From Desulfobacca acetoxidans (GTDB lineage Bacteria > Desulfobacterota > Desulfobaccia > Desulfobaccales > 0-14-0-80-60-11), in assembly GCA_020722205.1 (NCBI GenBank), contig DYLF01000020.1, positions 1 through 34,655 on the forward strand: 34,655 nt of DNA, given 5' to 3'. The notes beneath the pieces are model-generated. The model was not told the origin of the DNA. It searched no databases and saw only the letters and a list, made by a program, of their open reading frames with translations. Below are positions 1 to 8,480 of this stretch, piece by piece. Numbering within the stretch: the stretch's first letter is position 1; each line of letters opens with the position of its first letter. The translations under genes and the position numbers were made by a program.

Positions 1-593
1 CACACAGCACGGAACACAAGATATAGTAGCTACTGGAGTGAACTGAATACCCCTAAATCTTTTTTGTCACCCGGCAGAAGCGCAATGCCCGCTACCGGGT
101 GCTGGAGCGGCGCCCCGTCAACACCGCCCTGGGACTGGTGTCCGATGAGACCATCCAGCTTACCGGCGCCAAGGCCCGGGAATGCACCAATCGCTTGCGC
201 CGCATCGTTTACCGGGACCCCAAAACCGGCAAGGTTTACGTGTTCCTCACCAACCACTTCCGGCTGGCGGCCAAGACCATCGCCGATATCTAGAAAGAGC
301 GCTGGCAGATCGAAATATTTTTCCGCTTCAGCAAGCAGAACCTAAAGATCAAGGCCTTCATCGGTAACTCCGAAAACGCTGTGCTGAGCCAAATCTATGC
401 GGCCCTCATCGTCTATCTGTTGCTTTGCTACACCAAGTTCCTCTGTAACTTGAGCGTTACTTTGCAGAACTTGATGCGGGTCTTGCAGCTTAACCTGTTT
501 CGCACTTGCTCCTTGCAGGAACTTTTTGAGCCGCCAGGCCCGGTGCCGGATAATATGAATGCTAATAACCAGTTAACCCTGGCTTGGGCCTAG
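1..593 (+). pseudogene. IS4-family transposase remnant, inactivated
   Basis: This is the 3' half of an IS4-type DDE transposase. The reading frame from about 57 to 593 encodes a conserved strand beginning IFFVTRQKRNARYRV and the C-terminal region with KERWQIEIFF and KQNLKIKAF. In IS4 enzymes this region carries the Y-(2)-R-(3)-E-(6)-K signature with the catalytic glutamate. The codon expected to be that Tyr is an amber stop (TAG, 291-293); the Arg, Glu and Lys codons after it remain. Upstream of about 57 the matching frame appears to shift (residues reading YSSYWSELNTPK are in another frame), so at least one frameshift is also present. The 5' part and left end lie outside the window. The element is therefore dead. 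Family assignment is from recalled motifs and is fairly sure; the frameshift is less sure. Confidence 0.75.
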
Positions 594-610
594 CCGGACA
601 GAAATGGATC

Positions 611-991
611 ACGAAGAATTTTTGCCATTTAACCTCACGCCTGGGCTTTCATTTCTCCACGGTGGAAGCCTTGGCTGGTGAAGAGCCCCTTGAGAACTAC
701 CTCCACTTGACCCTCAAAGGAGGGGCCGCGAATGCCGCCGGCAAGGGCCTGCGGGGCCGGTTGATCGGCGAGCTCTTGGAACGCCACCATTTCAAAGTGG
801 ACATCAACAATGAGGCGCTGTTTGCCCATCTGGAAGGTGAAGCCAAGGACTACCTACTCTCCCGCCTCCGTATACTAGGTTACCTCACCATTCATACCCG
901 TCAACTGGACGTGATCATGCACGACGAGGCCAGAAAACAGGCCCACTTTGAGAAACTGAGGCGGGATGTCGACGGCCTCGTCCTGGCTTGA
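611..991 (+). pseudogene. 3' stump of a PEP synthase / pyruvate,water-dikinase-like gene
   Basis: An open frame of about 125 codons begins abruptly just after the transposase end (about 598-614) and stops at 991. The residues SRLGFHFSTVEA, a glycine-rich stretch near KGGAA, and the ending LGYLTIHTRQLD resemble the extreme C-terminus of PEP/pyruvate-binding dikinases found in Deltaproteobacteria. The N-terminal nucleotide-binding and phosphohistidine domains are missing. An open frame can be read from a TTG at 584, but it overlaps the transposase tail and has no ribosome binding site. I infer that insertion of the element cut the gene and left this stump. It has no catalytic domain of its own. 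A small expressed protein is possible but unsupported. Confidence 0.6.
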
Positions 992-1277
992 AGCCCCGCC
1001 AGCGGGTGACTGCCTGAGGATTCCTTCCCCCTTCGTCATTTCAGCCGGTTTTTGATCCTTCCTGAAATAATTTTAGTCGCCGTCGATATAGATTAGCTGT
1101 TCCTCTTGTGGTAACCTGGAGTGAGAGTTTTGCCTCAGTTGTGGGAGGAAGAGGGACCCCGCAGCACTGGCGGCGGGAGCCGATAAGGACAGGCTGCTTG
1201 GGTAATCGTTTCCCTGCGGGCTGTCCCGGTTTTCCCAATTTATTCGGCCGCGCGGCGCTAGAAAGGAGGAAGTGAGG
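992..1277. other. Intergenic region upstream of the acyl-CoA dehydrogenase
   Basis: There is no convincing gene here. A 7-bp inverted repeat (ATTTCAG at about 1038, CTGAAAT about 17 bases later) is followed by a short T-rich stretch and could be a weak terminator for the stump. A GGACAG/CTGTCC pair lies near 1186-1224. I compared it by eye with cobalamin, TPP, FMN and glycine riboswitch motifs and found no match. A strong Shine-Dalgarno (AAAGGAGGA, 1262-1270) ends the region and sets the start of the next gene. Confidence 0.4.
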
Positions 1278-2429
1278 ATGGACTTCAGGTTGACGGAAAG
1301 GGAGGAGTTGCTCCGGAAATCGACCAGAGAGTTTGCCGAGAGTGAGATTGCTCCCAGAATTGGGGCCATGGAAGAGACCGGGGACTATCCCGTGGACCTT
1401 TTGCAGCCCATGGCCAAATTGGGGATCACCGGGATCATTGCCCCCCCAGATTTGGAGGGCGTCGGTCTAGGCTATCTGGCCAGGACCATTGTGCTGGAGG
1501 AGTTGGCCCGGGTGTGCGCTGCGGTGCCCATGGGCATTCAGGTGCATCACATGGCCATTGCGGCGCTTAATGATTTCGGCACTGAGGAGCAAAAAAAGAA
1601 GTACATACCCCTGCTGGCCAAGGGGGAGACTATGGGCTGCGTGGCGGTGACCGAGCCCAGCGGCGGCTCGGACGTCTTGGGAATGCAGACTTCGGCGGTG
1701 CTCAAAGGCGACACGTGGGTCCTAAATGGGAGAAAGTGCTTCATCACCAATTCTCATACTTCCGATTTTTGGGTGGTAATTGCCCGCACCGGAGAAGGCC
1801 CCAAGGGGCTGTCGGCTTTTATCGTGGACAAAGATGCCCCTGGCGCCAAGACGGGACGGGTAGAGCACAAAGTCGGTCTCAGGGGGTCCAACACCGGGGA
1901 GTTGGTGTTTGATAACTGCGAAATACCGCGAGGCAATCTCTTGGGTCAAGAAGGCGGCGGTTTGGGAGTGGCGTTGAAGACAGTAAGTGAGAGCGGCCGC
2001 ACCGGGATGGCCGCGGTGGCCTTGGGTATCCTCCAGGCCTGTTATGAGGAAGCCGCCAAATTCGCCAGTGAACGGGTGCTTTACGGCAAGCCGATTGCCG
2101 CCTTGCAGGCCATCAATTTCTACGTGGCCGAAATTTATACGGACCTGGATATCTGCCGGCTGCTCTGTTACCGAGCCTCCTGGATGAAAGACCAAAATCT
2201 GAGGTTCGATACGGAAAGCGCCATGGCCAAATCATATACCTGCGAGGCCGCGGTGCGCAGCGCCAAAAAGGCCATCGAAATCCACGGCGGCTACGGCATC
2301 CTGCAAGAATACAAGGTGCAGCGGCTGTGGCGCGATGCCATGGTGACTATCTCCGCCGGCGGTACCGGGGAAATCGGCAAGGTGGTGGTGGGCCGGGCCG
2401 CCTTGGCGCCCTTCCAAAAAAGGGGCTAA
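1278..2429 (+). CDS. acyl-CoA dehydrogenase
   Basis: This is a 383-residue FAD-dependent acyl-CoA dehydrogenase of usual length. It has an N-terminal helical domain, a middle beta domain with the TEPSGGSD flavin/substrate signature (about 125-132) and a C-terminal four-helix domain with IHGGYGILQEY (335-344). The family oxidises acyl-CoA thioesters at C2-C3 and passes electrons to ETF, and the next gene encodes ETF beta. I chose ATG 1278 over the in-frame GTG at 1272 because AAAGGAGGA ends at 1270, giving 7-base spacing. The motif that normally carries the catalytic base (Y-E-G-T-x-E-I) reads S-A-G-G-T-G-E-I, so Gly361 sits at the Glu position. The alternative site before the helix-G Arg (Arg241) is Gly240, with Glu238 close by. 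Substrate cannot be assigned; the base may be unusual. Confidence 0.93.
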   Translation: MDFRLTEREELLRKSTREFAESEIAPRIGAMEETGDYPVDLLQPMAKLGITGIIAPPDLEGVGLGYLARTIVLEELARVCAAVPMGIQVHHMAIAALNDFGTEEQKKKYIPLLAKGETMGCVAVTEPSGGSDVLGMQTSAVLKGDTWVLNGRKCFITNSHTSDFWVVIARTGEGPKGLSAFIVDKDAPGAKTGRVEHKVGLRGSNTGELVFDNCEIPRGNLLGQEGGGLGVALKTVSESGRTGMAAVALGILQACYEEAAKFASERVLYGKPIAALQAINFYVAEIYTDLDICRLLCYRASWMKDQNLRFDTESAMAKSYTCEAAVRSAKKAIEIHGGYGILQEYKVQRLWRDAMVTISAGGTGEIGKVVVGRAALAPFQKRG

Positions 2430-2441
2430 GGGCCAGGGCCC

Positions 2442-3239
2442 ATGGAGAGAGTAATTGTCTGCCTTAAGCCGGTGCCGGACCCTCAAGCCTGGCACCGGCT
2501 GCGGCTGGATCCCCGGACCAAGACGCTGCTCCGGGAAGGAATCCCCAGCATTATCAATCCGCTGGATAAACACGCGCTGGAGGCCGCCTTGGCCATCAAA
2601 GATGTCTACGGCGCAGAGGTGGTGTTACTGTCCATGACTCCAGAGTCTGCCGAGCCGGTGTTGCGTCAAGCTCTGGCCATGGGGGCCGACCGGGCCGTGC
2701 TATTGTCGGACAAGGCTTTTGCCGGCTCGGATACCCTGGCGACCGCGCGGATTTTGGCCGCCGGCGTATGCCGTCTGGGCTCCTTTGACCTGATCTGCTG
2801 TGGGAACTTTACCCTGGACGGCTCCACCGCTCAGGTTCCTTCCCAACTCGCCGAGTTCCTGGGGATTCCCAATATCATGCATGTGACCGGGTTGGAGATC
2901 CCGGATTGGGGGCGGTGGGTGATTACCCAGAAGATTGAACAGGGATATGTAAAACTGACCGCCGAGCCGCCCCTGCTGCTTTCTTTCACCAAAGAGGCCA
3001 ACCGGCCGCGCTACACCAGTTTCCTGGAAATCCTGGCGGCGGAAAAAAGGGAGATCGTGGTATGGACTAACGCCGACCTGAAGCTGGACGAAGGACAGAT
3101 CGGCCTGAAGGGCTCCCCCACGCAAATGGCTGATTTCATCATTCGAAAGAAGACCCGCCAGGGTCTGCGGCTTAAGGGCAGTCCAGAAGAGATTGCCCAA
3201 CGCTTGGCGGAAATCATCCACCAACTGGGGGTGATCTGA
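2442..3239 (+). CDS. etfB: electron transfer flavoprotein beta subunit
   Basis: This 265-residue protein belongs to the ETF beta family. It starts with the typical VIVCLKPVPD strand, continues with NPLDKHALEAAL, and has the AMP/FAD-binding segment with DGSTAQVPSQLAEFLG near residues 127-142. ETF beta pairs with ETF alpha to carry electrons from acyl-CoA dehydrogenases to a membrane quinone reductase, or to take part in flavin-based bifurcation. It lies 12 bases after the dehydrogenase and is probably co-transcribed with it. The alpha subunit that normally follows etfB is missing: the next gene is apgM after 179 bases. An etfA partner must be encoded elsewhere, or this unit has lost it. Confidence 0.93.
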   Translation: MERVIVCLKPVPDPQAWHRLRLDPRTKTLLREGIPSIINPLDKHALEAALAIKDVYGAEVVLLSMTPESAEPVLRQALAMGADRAVLLSDKAFAGSDTLATARILAAGVCRLGSFDLICCGNFTLDGSTAQVPSQLAEFLGIPNIMHVTGLEIPDWGRWVITQKIEQGYVKLTAEPPLLLSFTKEANRPRYTSFLEILAAEKREIVVWTNADLKLDEGQIGLKGSPTQMADFIIRKKTRQGLRLKGSPEEIAQRLAEIIHQLGVI

Positions 3240-3360
3240 ACCGGGCGTCCTGAATTTACGGCGCTGAGGGAGAGGAAATTTAAGGAAGAGCCGGATTAAT
3301 AAAATTTTAGCTCTGCATAATAAAAGTTGCCGGGTTGGCCGTGTAGTTTGAAACGTTCGG

Positions 3361-3387
3361 TATAATGGTAAGGTGATGGCTTACCAT
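3361..3387 (+). promoter_or_regulatory. TATAAT box overlapping an inverted repeat in the apgM leader
   Basis: A perfect TATAAT (3361-3366) overlaps the left arm of a perfect 8-bp inverted repeat: ATGGTAAG at 3365-3372 and CTTACCAT at 3380-3387, with a 7-base loop. It lies 31 bases before the start of apgM. No good -35 hexamer stands 16-18 bases upstream. The layout suits an operator at a transcription start or a leader hairpin; which of these is inference. Confidence 0.45.
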
Positions 3388-3418
3388 AAGACGGTAAATA
3401 TCCCTTTAGGAGTATGTC

Positions 3419-4642
3419 ATGCCAAAAGTCATTCTCCTTATTTTGGACGGTCTGGGAGATCGTCCTGTGGCTGAGCTGAGCGGCCTGACTCCTCTGGAGG
3501 CGGCCGCCACCCCTAACCTGGATAAGCTGGCTACGCAGGGCATCTGCGGGCTGCAAAACGCCTTGGGGGTGGGGCAGCGGCCGGGCAGCGACACCAGTCA
3601 TCTGGCCATCCTGGGTTACGACCCGCACCTCTATTACACCGGTCGCGGCACCATCGAAGTGGCAGGTCTGGGCATGAGACTGGAGGCAGGGGATGTGGCC
3701 CTGCGAGGCAACTTGGGTACCGTGACCGACGACTTGCTGGTGGTTGACCGGCGGGCCGGGCGGATCAGCGACACCGGCCCTTTTGTCAAGGACCTGGACG
3801 GACTGAGCTTCGAGGGCGTTACCCTGCACATCAAGCCCGGCACTGGTCATCGTGCCGGGATCATCCTGCGGGGGCCATCCCTGAGCAGCCATATCAGTGA
3901 CAATGACCCCCATGAAGTGGGGGTGCGGATTCACGAAGTCAAACCCCTAGACGACAGTGCGGAAGCTGCTTTCACCGCCCGGGTGGCCAATCACTTGTTC
4001 ACCGAAGCCCACCGCATCCTCAAACACCACCCCTTGAACCAGGAAAGGGTGGCCCAGGGCAAACCGCCGGCCAACTATCTCTTGGCTCGTGGGGCCGGAT
4101 TCTATAAAAAAGTGGAGACCTTCCAGGAACGCTACCGCCTGAAGGCCTGTGCCATCGCCGGTGGGGGCCTTTATAAAGGCCTCGGCGCCTTCACCGGCAT
4201 GGACGTCCTTAAGGTGCCTGGGGCCACAGGCTTGGCCAACACCGACATCAGCGCCAAGTTCCAGGCCGCCCTGGAAGCGTTGGGCGGGGCTTATGATTTT
4301 GCATTTGTCCATGTCAAGGCTACCGACGCTTTCGGCGAAGACGGAGACTTTCTGGGGAAAAAGAGTTTTATTGAACGATTGGACCAATCTGCCCAAATAC
4401 TTCTCAATCGTCCCGACCTGCTGGTGGTGGTCACCGGCGACCACTCCACTCCCTGCGCCCTGAAGCGCCATTCCGGTGATCCGGTACCCATAATGATGGT
4501 GGGGGAAGGGGTGCGCACCGATCAGGTCACCGCTTTCGGGGAACGCAGTTGCACCCAAGGGGGGTTGGGTCGCCTTACCGGCCTCATGATTATGCCGGAG
4601 ATTATCAATCTCCTGGGTCTGTCGCCCCTGATTGGCAATTGA
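3419..4642 (+). CDS. apgM: 2,3-bisphosphoglycerate-independent phosphoglycerate mutase, archaeal type
   Basis: This 407-residue enzyme of the alkaline-phosphatase superfamily interconverts 3- and 2-phosphoglycerate in glycolysis and gluconeogenesis. The N-terminus [13 protein letters not shown] carries the first metal-binding Asp, followed by [26 protein letters not shown] contains the nucleophile-region Ser/Thr. The C-terminal [11 protein letters not shown] and KRHSGDPVP provide the Asp, His and His metal ligands. This is the ApgM (aPGAM) branch common in archaea and Deltaproteobacteria, rather than GpmI, which is about 510 residues. A Shine-Dalgarno AGGAG (3408-3412) precedes ATG 3419. The leader holds an inverted repeat. 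Distinguishing it from cofactor-independent homoserine-kinase-like relatives rests on overall motif fit; confidence is high. Confidence 0.92.
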   Translation: MPKVILLILDGLGDRPVAELSGLTPLEAAATPNLDKLATQGICGLQNALGVGQRPGSDTSHLAILGYDPHLYYTGRGTIEVAGLGMRLEAGDVALRGNLGTVTDDLLVVDRRAGRISDTGPFVKDLDGLSFEGVTLHIKPGTGHRAGIILRGPSLSSHISDNDPHEVGVRIHEVKPLDDSAEAAFTARVANHLFTEAHRILKHHPLNQERVAQGKPPANYLLARGAGFYKKVETFQERYRLKACAIAGGGLYKGLGAFTGMDVLKVPGATGLANTDISAKFQAALEALGGAYDFAFVHVKATDAFGEDGDFLGKKSFIERLDQSAQILLNRPDLLVVVTGDHSTPCALKRHSGDPVPIMMVGEGVRTDQVTAFGERSCTQGGLGRLTGLMIMPEIINLLGLSPLIGN

Positions 4643-4680
4643 GAAGGGGTGGGAGGGGTTGAAGGATAGGGTCAGGGGCG

Positions 4681-5577
4681 ATGGACTTTGTTACTTTGGT
4701 CCAACAGCTCATCAATGGACTCTCCCTGGGGAGTCTTTATGCTCTGATTGCCATCGGCTACACCATGGTCTATGGTATTCTGCGCCTCATCAACTTTGCC
4801 CACGGCGACCTGATCATGGTGTCGGCTTATGTGGCGGTCATGGGTATCGGTCTCTGGAGTTGGCCTTGGCCCTGGGCCTTCGCCTTAGCCCTGGGGCTCA
4901 CCGGGCTGTTGGGGGTGCTTCTGGAGCGGGGCGCTTATCGTCCCTTAAGGCGCGCCCCCCGCATTTCTCTGTTGATTTCGGCCATTGCCGCCTCCTTTTT
5001 GTTGGAGAACCTAGCCTTGGTGGTGGCCGGGGGTCGCCCCAAACCCTTCCCCACCCCGACTTGGTTCACCGGGGTCATCTGTGAGGGCGGCCTCTTTATC
5101 CCCCGCCTGTCTCTGGTAATCCCGACACTTACCCTCCTTCTCCTGTTGATGCTCTTTATCCTGGTCTACCGCACCCAGGTGGGCCGGGCCATGCGGGCCA
5201 TTGCATATAATCTCGAAACCACCAGTCTCATGGGGATCGATGTCAACCGCGTCATTGCCGTGACCTTTCTGCTGGGCTCGCTGCTGGCCGGAGCCGGCGG
5301 CCTACTCTGGGCCATGAAATACCCCCAGGTCAACCCCTTCATGGGCATCCTCCCCGGACTCAAGGCATTCATTGCCGCGGTGCTGGGAGGGATCGGCAAC
5401 CTGTTGGGCGCCGTTCTGGGCGGCTTGTTGCTCGGCCTCCTGGAAATCCTGCTGGTGGCCTTCTTCCCTGCCGCCGCCGGTTACCGGGACGCGCTGGCCT
5501 TTGTGCTCCTCATCCTTATCCTGCTAGCGCGCCCTACAGGTTTGTTGGGGGAGAGACTGGGGGAGGAAAAGCTATAA
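4681..5577 (+). CDS. livH: branched-chain amino acid ABC transporter permease LivH
   Basis: This 298-residue inner-membrane permease has about eight hydrophobic segments. The N-terminal INGLSLGSLYALIAIGYTMV and RLINFAHGDLIM are hallmarks of LivH, and the EAA-like loop (RAMRAIAYNLETTSLMGID) contacts the ATPase subunits. It would pair with LivM to form the membrane channel for leucine, isoleucine and valine, or for amide or urea ligands that use the same family. It starts 38 bases after apgM. The Shine-Dalgarno is weak (a G-rich run just before ATG). livM follows after 110 bases and livG lies about 3.7 kb downstream, beyond trkH and trkA. Confidence 0.92.
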   Translation: MDFVTLVQQLINGLSLGSLYALIAIGYTMVYGILRLINFAHGDLIMVSAYVAVMGIGLWSWPWPWAFALALGLTGLLGVLLERGAYRPLRRAPRISLLISAIAASFLLENLALVVAGGRPKPFPTPTWFTGVICEGGLFIPRLSLVIPTLTLLLLLMLFILVYRTQVGRAMRAIAYNLETTSLMGIDVNRVIAVTFLLGSLLAGAGGLLWAMKYPQVNPFMGILPGLKAFIAAVLGGIGNLLGAVLGGLLLGLLEILLVAFFPAAAGYRDALAFVLLILILLARPTGLLGERLGEEKL

Positions 5578-5687
5578 AATGTTCAGTGATCAGTATGGTA
5601 ACCGGTAATTAGTGGCAAGATAGTGCCGCCTAGCCTTTCAGGGCCGACAGACCATCAGCAGATCAGAAAAAGACCCTGCTTCCTTAC

Positions 5688-6782
5688 TTGAAACCAGGAC
5701 CTCGAAAACTTGAGACCTTGAATTTAAAAGTCAGATTATTATTAACTTTGGGCGCGCTGCTTATCCTGGCCTTGGGGCTGTGGGGGGCGGGGCGCTTCGC
5801 CAGCGAGTATCAGGTGCGGCTGCTCAACAACATGGCCGTGTTCATCACCTTGGCAGTAAGTTACAACCTTATTAACGGGGTCTGTGGTCAATTGCACCTG
5901 GGCCCCAATGCCTTCATTGCGGTGGGGGCCTATACGGCGGCCCTCCTGACCCTGAGTCCTGAGGGCAAGCAGGCCATTTTCCTCATTGATCCCCTTATCT
6001 GGCCCTTGAGTAAGCTTACTCTCCCCTTCCCGGTAGCACTTCTGGCCGGCGGCTTGACGGCGGCATTCGCCGGGCTGGTCACCGGATTCCCGGTCTTCCG
6101 CTTCCGTGGCGATTATCTGGCCATCGTCACCCTGGGTTTCGGCGAGGTGGTGCGGGTGCTGGCCAATACCCTGCAGGGAGTGACTAACGGCCCTTTAGGG
6201 CTGAAGGGCCTGCAACCCTATACCACCCTCACCTGGTCCTGGGGGGTGGCGGTGTTTACTGTGGCCGTCGTCATGTCCCTGGCCAAGTCCGGTTACGGTT
6301 GCGCCCTTAAGGCCATCCGGGAGGATGAAACCGCAGCCCGGGCCATGGGGGTGGACACCTTTCGCCATCTGATGCTGGCCTACGTGTTGAGCGCCTTCTT
6401 TATGGGCGTGGGTGGGGGGCTTTTGGCCCACCTGATTACTACCATCTCCCCCAGTCTGTTCACCTTTTTTTTGACCTTCAATCTGTTGATTATCATTGTG
6501 GTAGGGGGGTTGGGCTCCACCACCGGCGCCGTGGTTTCGGCCATCGTGTTCACTCTGGCGGGAGAATGGTTGCGGGTGATAGAGGAGCCGCATCAGATCC
6601 TGGGCCTCACTTTTCCCGGTATCCCAGGTCTGCGTATGGTCATATTTTCGGCTCTCCTCCTATTCACCATCCTCTTTTTCCGGCGGGGCCTTCTGGACCG
6701 GTCGGAATTCTCCTGGGAAGCAGTGGGAAATCTTTGCCGGCGGTGGCACAACTCAAAGAAGAACCAGCAAAATTCGCTCTAA
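5688..6782 (+). CDS. livM: branched-chain amino acid ABC transporter permease LivM
   Basis: This 364-residue polytopic membrane protein is the LivM partner of LivH. It has the LivM signature SYNLINGVCGQLHLGPNAF and the cytoplasmic loop GCALKAIREDETAARAMGVD that contacts the ATPases. Length is near the family norm. The start is uncertain. The frame has no ATG before the first membrane segment, so initiation must use TTG 5688 or TTG 5718. Neither has a clear ribosome binding site; the first in-frame ATG (near 5831) would remove a membrane helix. The 110 bases between livH and livM hold no recognisable signal. Confidence 0.9.
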   Translation: MKPGPRKLETLNLKVRLLLTLGALLILALGLWGAGRFASEYQVRLLNNMAVFITLAVSYNLINGVCGQLHLGPNAFIAVGAYTAALLTLSPEGKQAIFLIDPLIWPLSKLTLPFPVALLAGGLTAAFAGLVTGFPVFRFRGDYLAIVTLGFGEVVRVLANTLQGVTNGPLGLKGLQPYTTLTWSWGVAVFTVAVVMSLAKSGYGCALKAIREDETAARAMGVDTFRHLMLAYVLSAFFMGVGGGLLAHLITTISPSLFTFFLTFNLLIIIVVGGLGSTTGAVVSAIVFTLAGEWLRVIEEPHQILGLTFPGIPGLRMVIFSALLLFTILFFRRGLLDRSEFSWEAVGNLCRRWHNSKKNQQNSL

Positions 6783-6949
6783 TAGGCTGCCCCAAACTCT
6801 TCTGTTTTCCTTCGGGTGAGAGAATAAACCACTTTTTTTTACCCTCTGGCGCAGCTAATATCCCAAGTTGGGGTGGGGGAGGGAATAACCCAGGAATCAT
6901 GCCATGAAGCCAACAGACGGAAATCGACCCATGGACCGGCCACCCTCGG

Positions 6950-7009
6950 CTCTCCCACCAGGGGGAAAGGGGATGAAAAAGTAGTCGCTCTCCCGCCAGG
7001 GAGAGGGAA
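6950..7009. repeat. Two imperfect copies of a GCTCTCCC-CCAGGG repeat
   Basis: A unit reading GCTCTCCCaCCAGGGGGA (starting about 6950) is followed about 36 bases later by GCTCTCCCgCCAGGGAGAG (6987-7005). The second copy forms a perfect 7-bp hairpin (CTCTCCC 6988-6994, GGGAGAG 6999-7005) with a 4-base loop. This looks like a small dispersed palindromic intergenic repeat. No T-run follows, so it is unlikely to be an intrinsic terminator. A related but more degenerate run may be present near 13100-13146. Confidence 0.5.
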
Positions 7010-7094
7010 TTAAAGGAAGTCCCCAGAGTTAATCAATTTTTCGCCCCGAGTAATAATAAATGTGTTGATTATTGGAGAGAAGCCAACTAATTCC

Positions 7095-8480
7095 ATGTGG
7101 AAAGGAAAATTTAGCTTTAAGGGTCTGTTTTCCCCCGCCCGGATGCCCCAGGTTCTCCTGGTGGGCGGATTTGCCGGGGCAATCTTGGCCGGAGCGCTTC
7201 TGCTTATGCTGCCCTGGTGTCAGCGCCAGGGCCAGATAGGCTTTGTGGATGCTTTGTTCACCGCCACTTCGGCGGTGTGCGTCACCGGCCTCATCGTGGT
7301 GGACACCCCCACGGCCTTTACCGTCCTGGGACAAGCCGTTATTTTAATCTTGATCCAAATCGGCGGCTTGGGCATCATGGCCTTTGCCGCCTTGGCCTTT
7401 CTCATTTTGGGCCGCCGCCTGTCCCTGGCCTCCCAGGCGGCCTTGCATGATTCTTTCTTCCAACAGGACTTAGGTGTAGAATTTAAAAAAAGATTTATTC
7501 AAATAATCCTCATGACCGCCACCCTTGAATCACTGGGAGCCCTGTTGATCTTTCTGGCCCTATTAGGTTGTCAGCATATGCCCCTCAGGGCACTTTTTTC
7601 TTCAATCTTCCACGCCGTGTCCGCTTTTTGCAATGCCGGCTTTTCGGTGTACACCGAAAATCTTATGGGCCTCAGAGACAGCCCGGTGATCATGGCAGTA
7701 ATCATGCTGCTCATCATCATGGGAGGGCTGGGACACATGGTTTTACAAGAAATCTGGCAGCGGCTGAAAAACTGGAGAAGGTCGGCTGGCCTTGGCGACC
7801 CAGCTCCGCGGCTTTCGGTTCATTCCCGAGTGGTGTTGCTGGTCAGCGGCGCCTTGCTGGTCTGCGGCTGGTTGGGACTTCTCATTTTTGGACTCACTAA
7901 GGACGAAACCACCTGGGGACTGAAACTTTCCAGCGCCCTGTTTCAGTCAATCACAGCCCGCACAGCCGGCTTTAATACCGTGGACATCGGACGGTTGCCC
8001 TTGGGTTCCCTCTTGTTGTTGATGGTCTTGATGTTCGTAGGCGGTTCGCCGGGCTCCTGCGCCGGAGGGGTCAAAACCACAACCCTGGCTATTTCCATGG
8101 CCGAAGCCCGGGCGCAACTACAGGGCGACGACCAAGTCAGACTGTTTTCCCGCCGGGTATCGGCCGACACCCTGCGGCGCACCAGGCTCCTCATCCGGCT
8201 GGCCTTGCTCTGGAACCTCGTCGGCTTCCTGGTTTTACTGTTCACCGAGGGCGGCCAGCAGGGTATCGGCATGCATGATGTGGTCTTTGAACAGCTCTCC
8301 GCCTTCGGCACCGTGGGTCTGTCCACCGGCTTGACTTTCAAACTTTCCACCATGGGTAAACTTTGGATTACCATCACCATGTTTCTGGGCCGGCTGGGAC
8401 CTCTCACCCTGGCCCTGTGGATTTTGCCCACCAAACATGTCCATATCGGCTATCCAGAAACCAGGATTATGATCGGATGA
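7095..8480 (+). CDS. trkH: TrkH/KtrB-type potassium uptake channel subunit
   Basis: This integral membrane protein of about 461 residues belongs to the SKT (Trk/Ktr/HKT) family of K+ transporters. Four pore-loop repeats are visible, each with the selectivity-filter Gly: SAVCVTGL, SAFCNAGFS, TARTAGFNT and SAFGTVGLS. The third-domain intramembrane segment (GGSPGSCAGG) fits KtrB/TrkH. It imports K+ together with a cytoplasmic RCK regulator, encoded immediately downstream. The start is ambiguous. ATG 7095 has a purine-rich GGAGAGA about 14 bases upstream; an in-frame GTG at 7062 would add 11 residues but has no ribosome binding site. The stop overlaps the trkA start (ATGA). The pair sits inside a liv transporter cluster. 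Confidence 0.92.
   Translation: MWKGKFSFKGLFSPARMPQVLLVGGFAGAILAGALLLMLPWCQRQGQIGFVDALFTATSAVCVTGLIVVDTPTAFTVLGQAVILILIQIGGLGIMAFAALAFLILGRRLSLASQAALHDSFFQQDLGVEFKKRFIQIILMTATLESLGALLIFLALLGCQHMPLRALFSSIFHAVSAFCNAGFSVYTENLMGLRDSPVIMAVIMLLIIMGGLGHMVLQEIWQRLKNWRRSAGLGDPAPRLSVHSRVVLLVSGALLVCGWLGLLIFGLTKDETTWGLKLSSALFQSITARTAGFNTVDIGRLPLGSLLLLMVLMFVGGSPGSCAGGVKTTTLAISMAEARAQLQGDDQVRLFSRRVSADTLRRTRLLIRLALLWNLVGFLVLLFTEGGQQGIGMHDVVFEQLSAFGTVGLSTGLTFKLSTMGKLWITITMFLGRLGPLTLALWILPTKHVHIGYPETRIMIG

Noticed and set aside
994-1277. Cobalamin or other riboswitch before the acyl-CoA dehydrogenase
   Set aside because: A GCACTGGCGGC-like word recalls the B12 box, but the surrounding conserved segments are missing.
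5578-5687. Small gene or terminator between livH and livM
   Set aside because: No open frame with a ribosome binding site and no stable hairpin was found.
6783-7094. c-di-AMP (ydaO-type) riboswitch before trkH
   Set aside because: Ktr/Trk genes often carry one, but none of its conserved core words are visible here. The region holds a palindromic repeat pair and A/T- and G-rich runs only.
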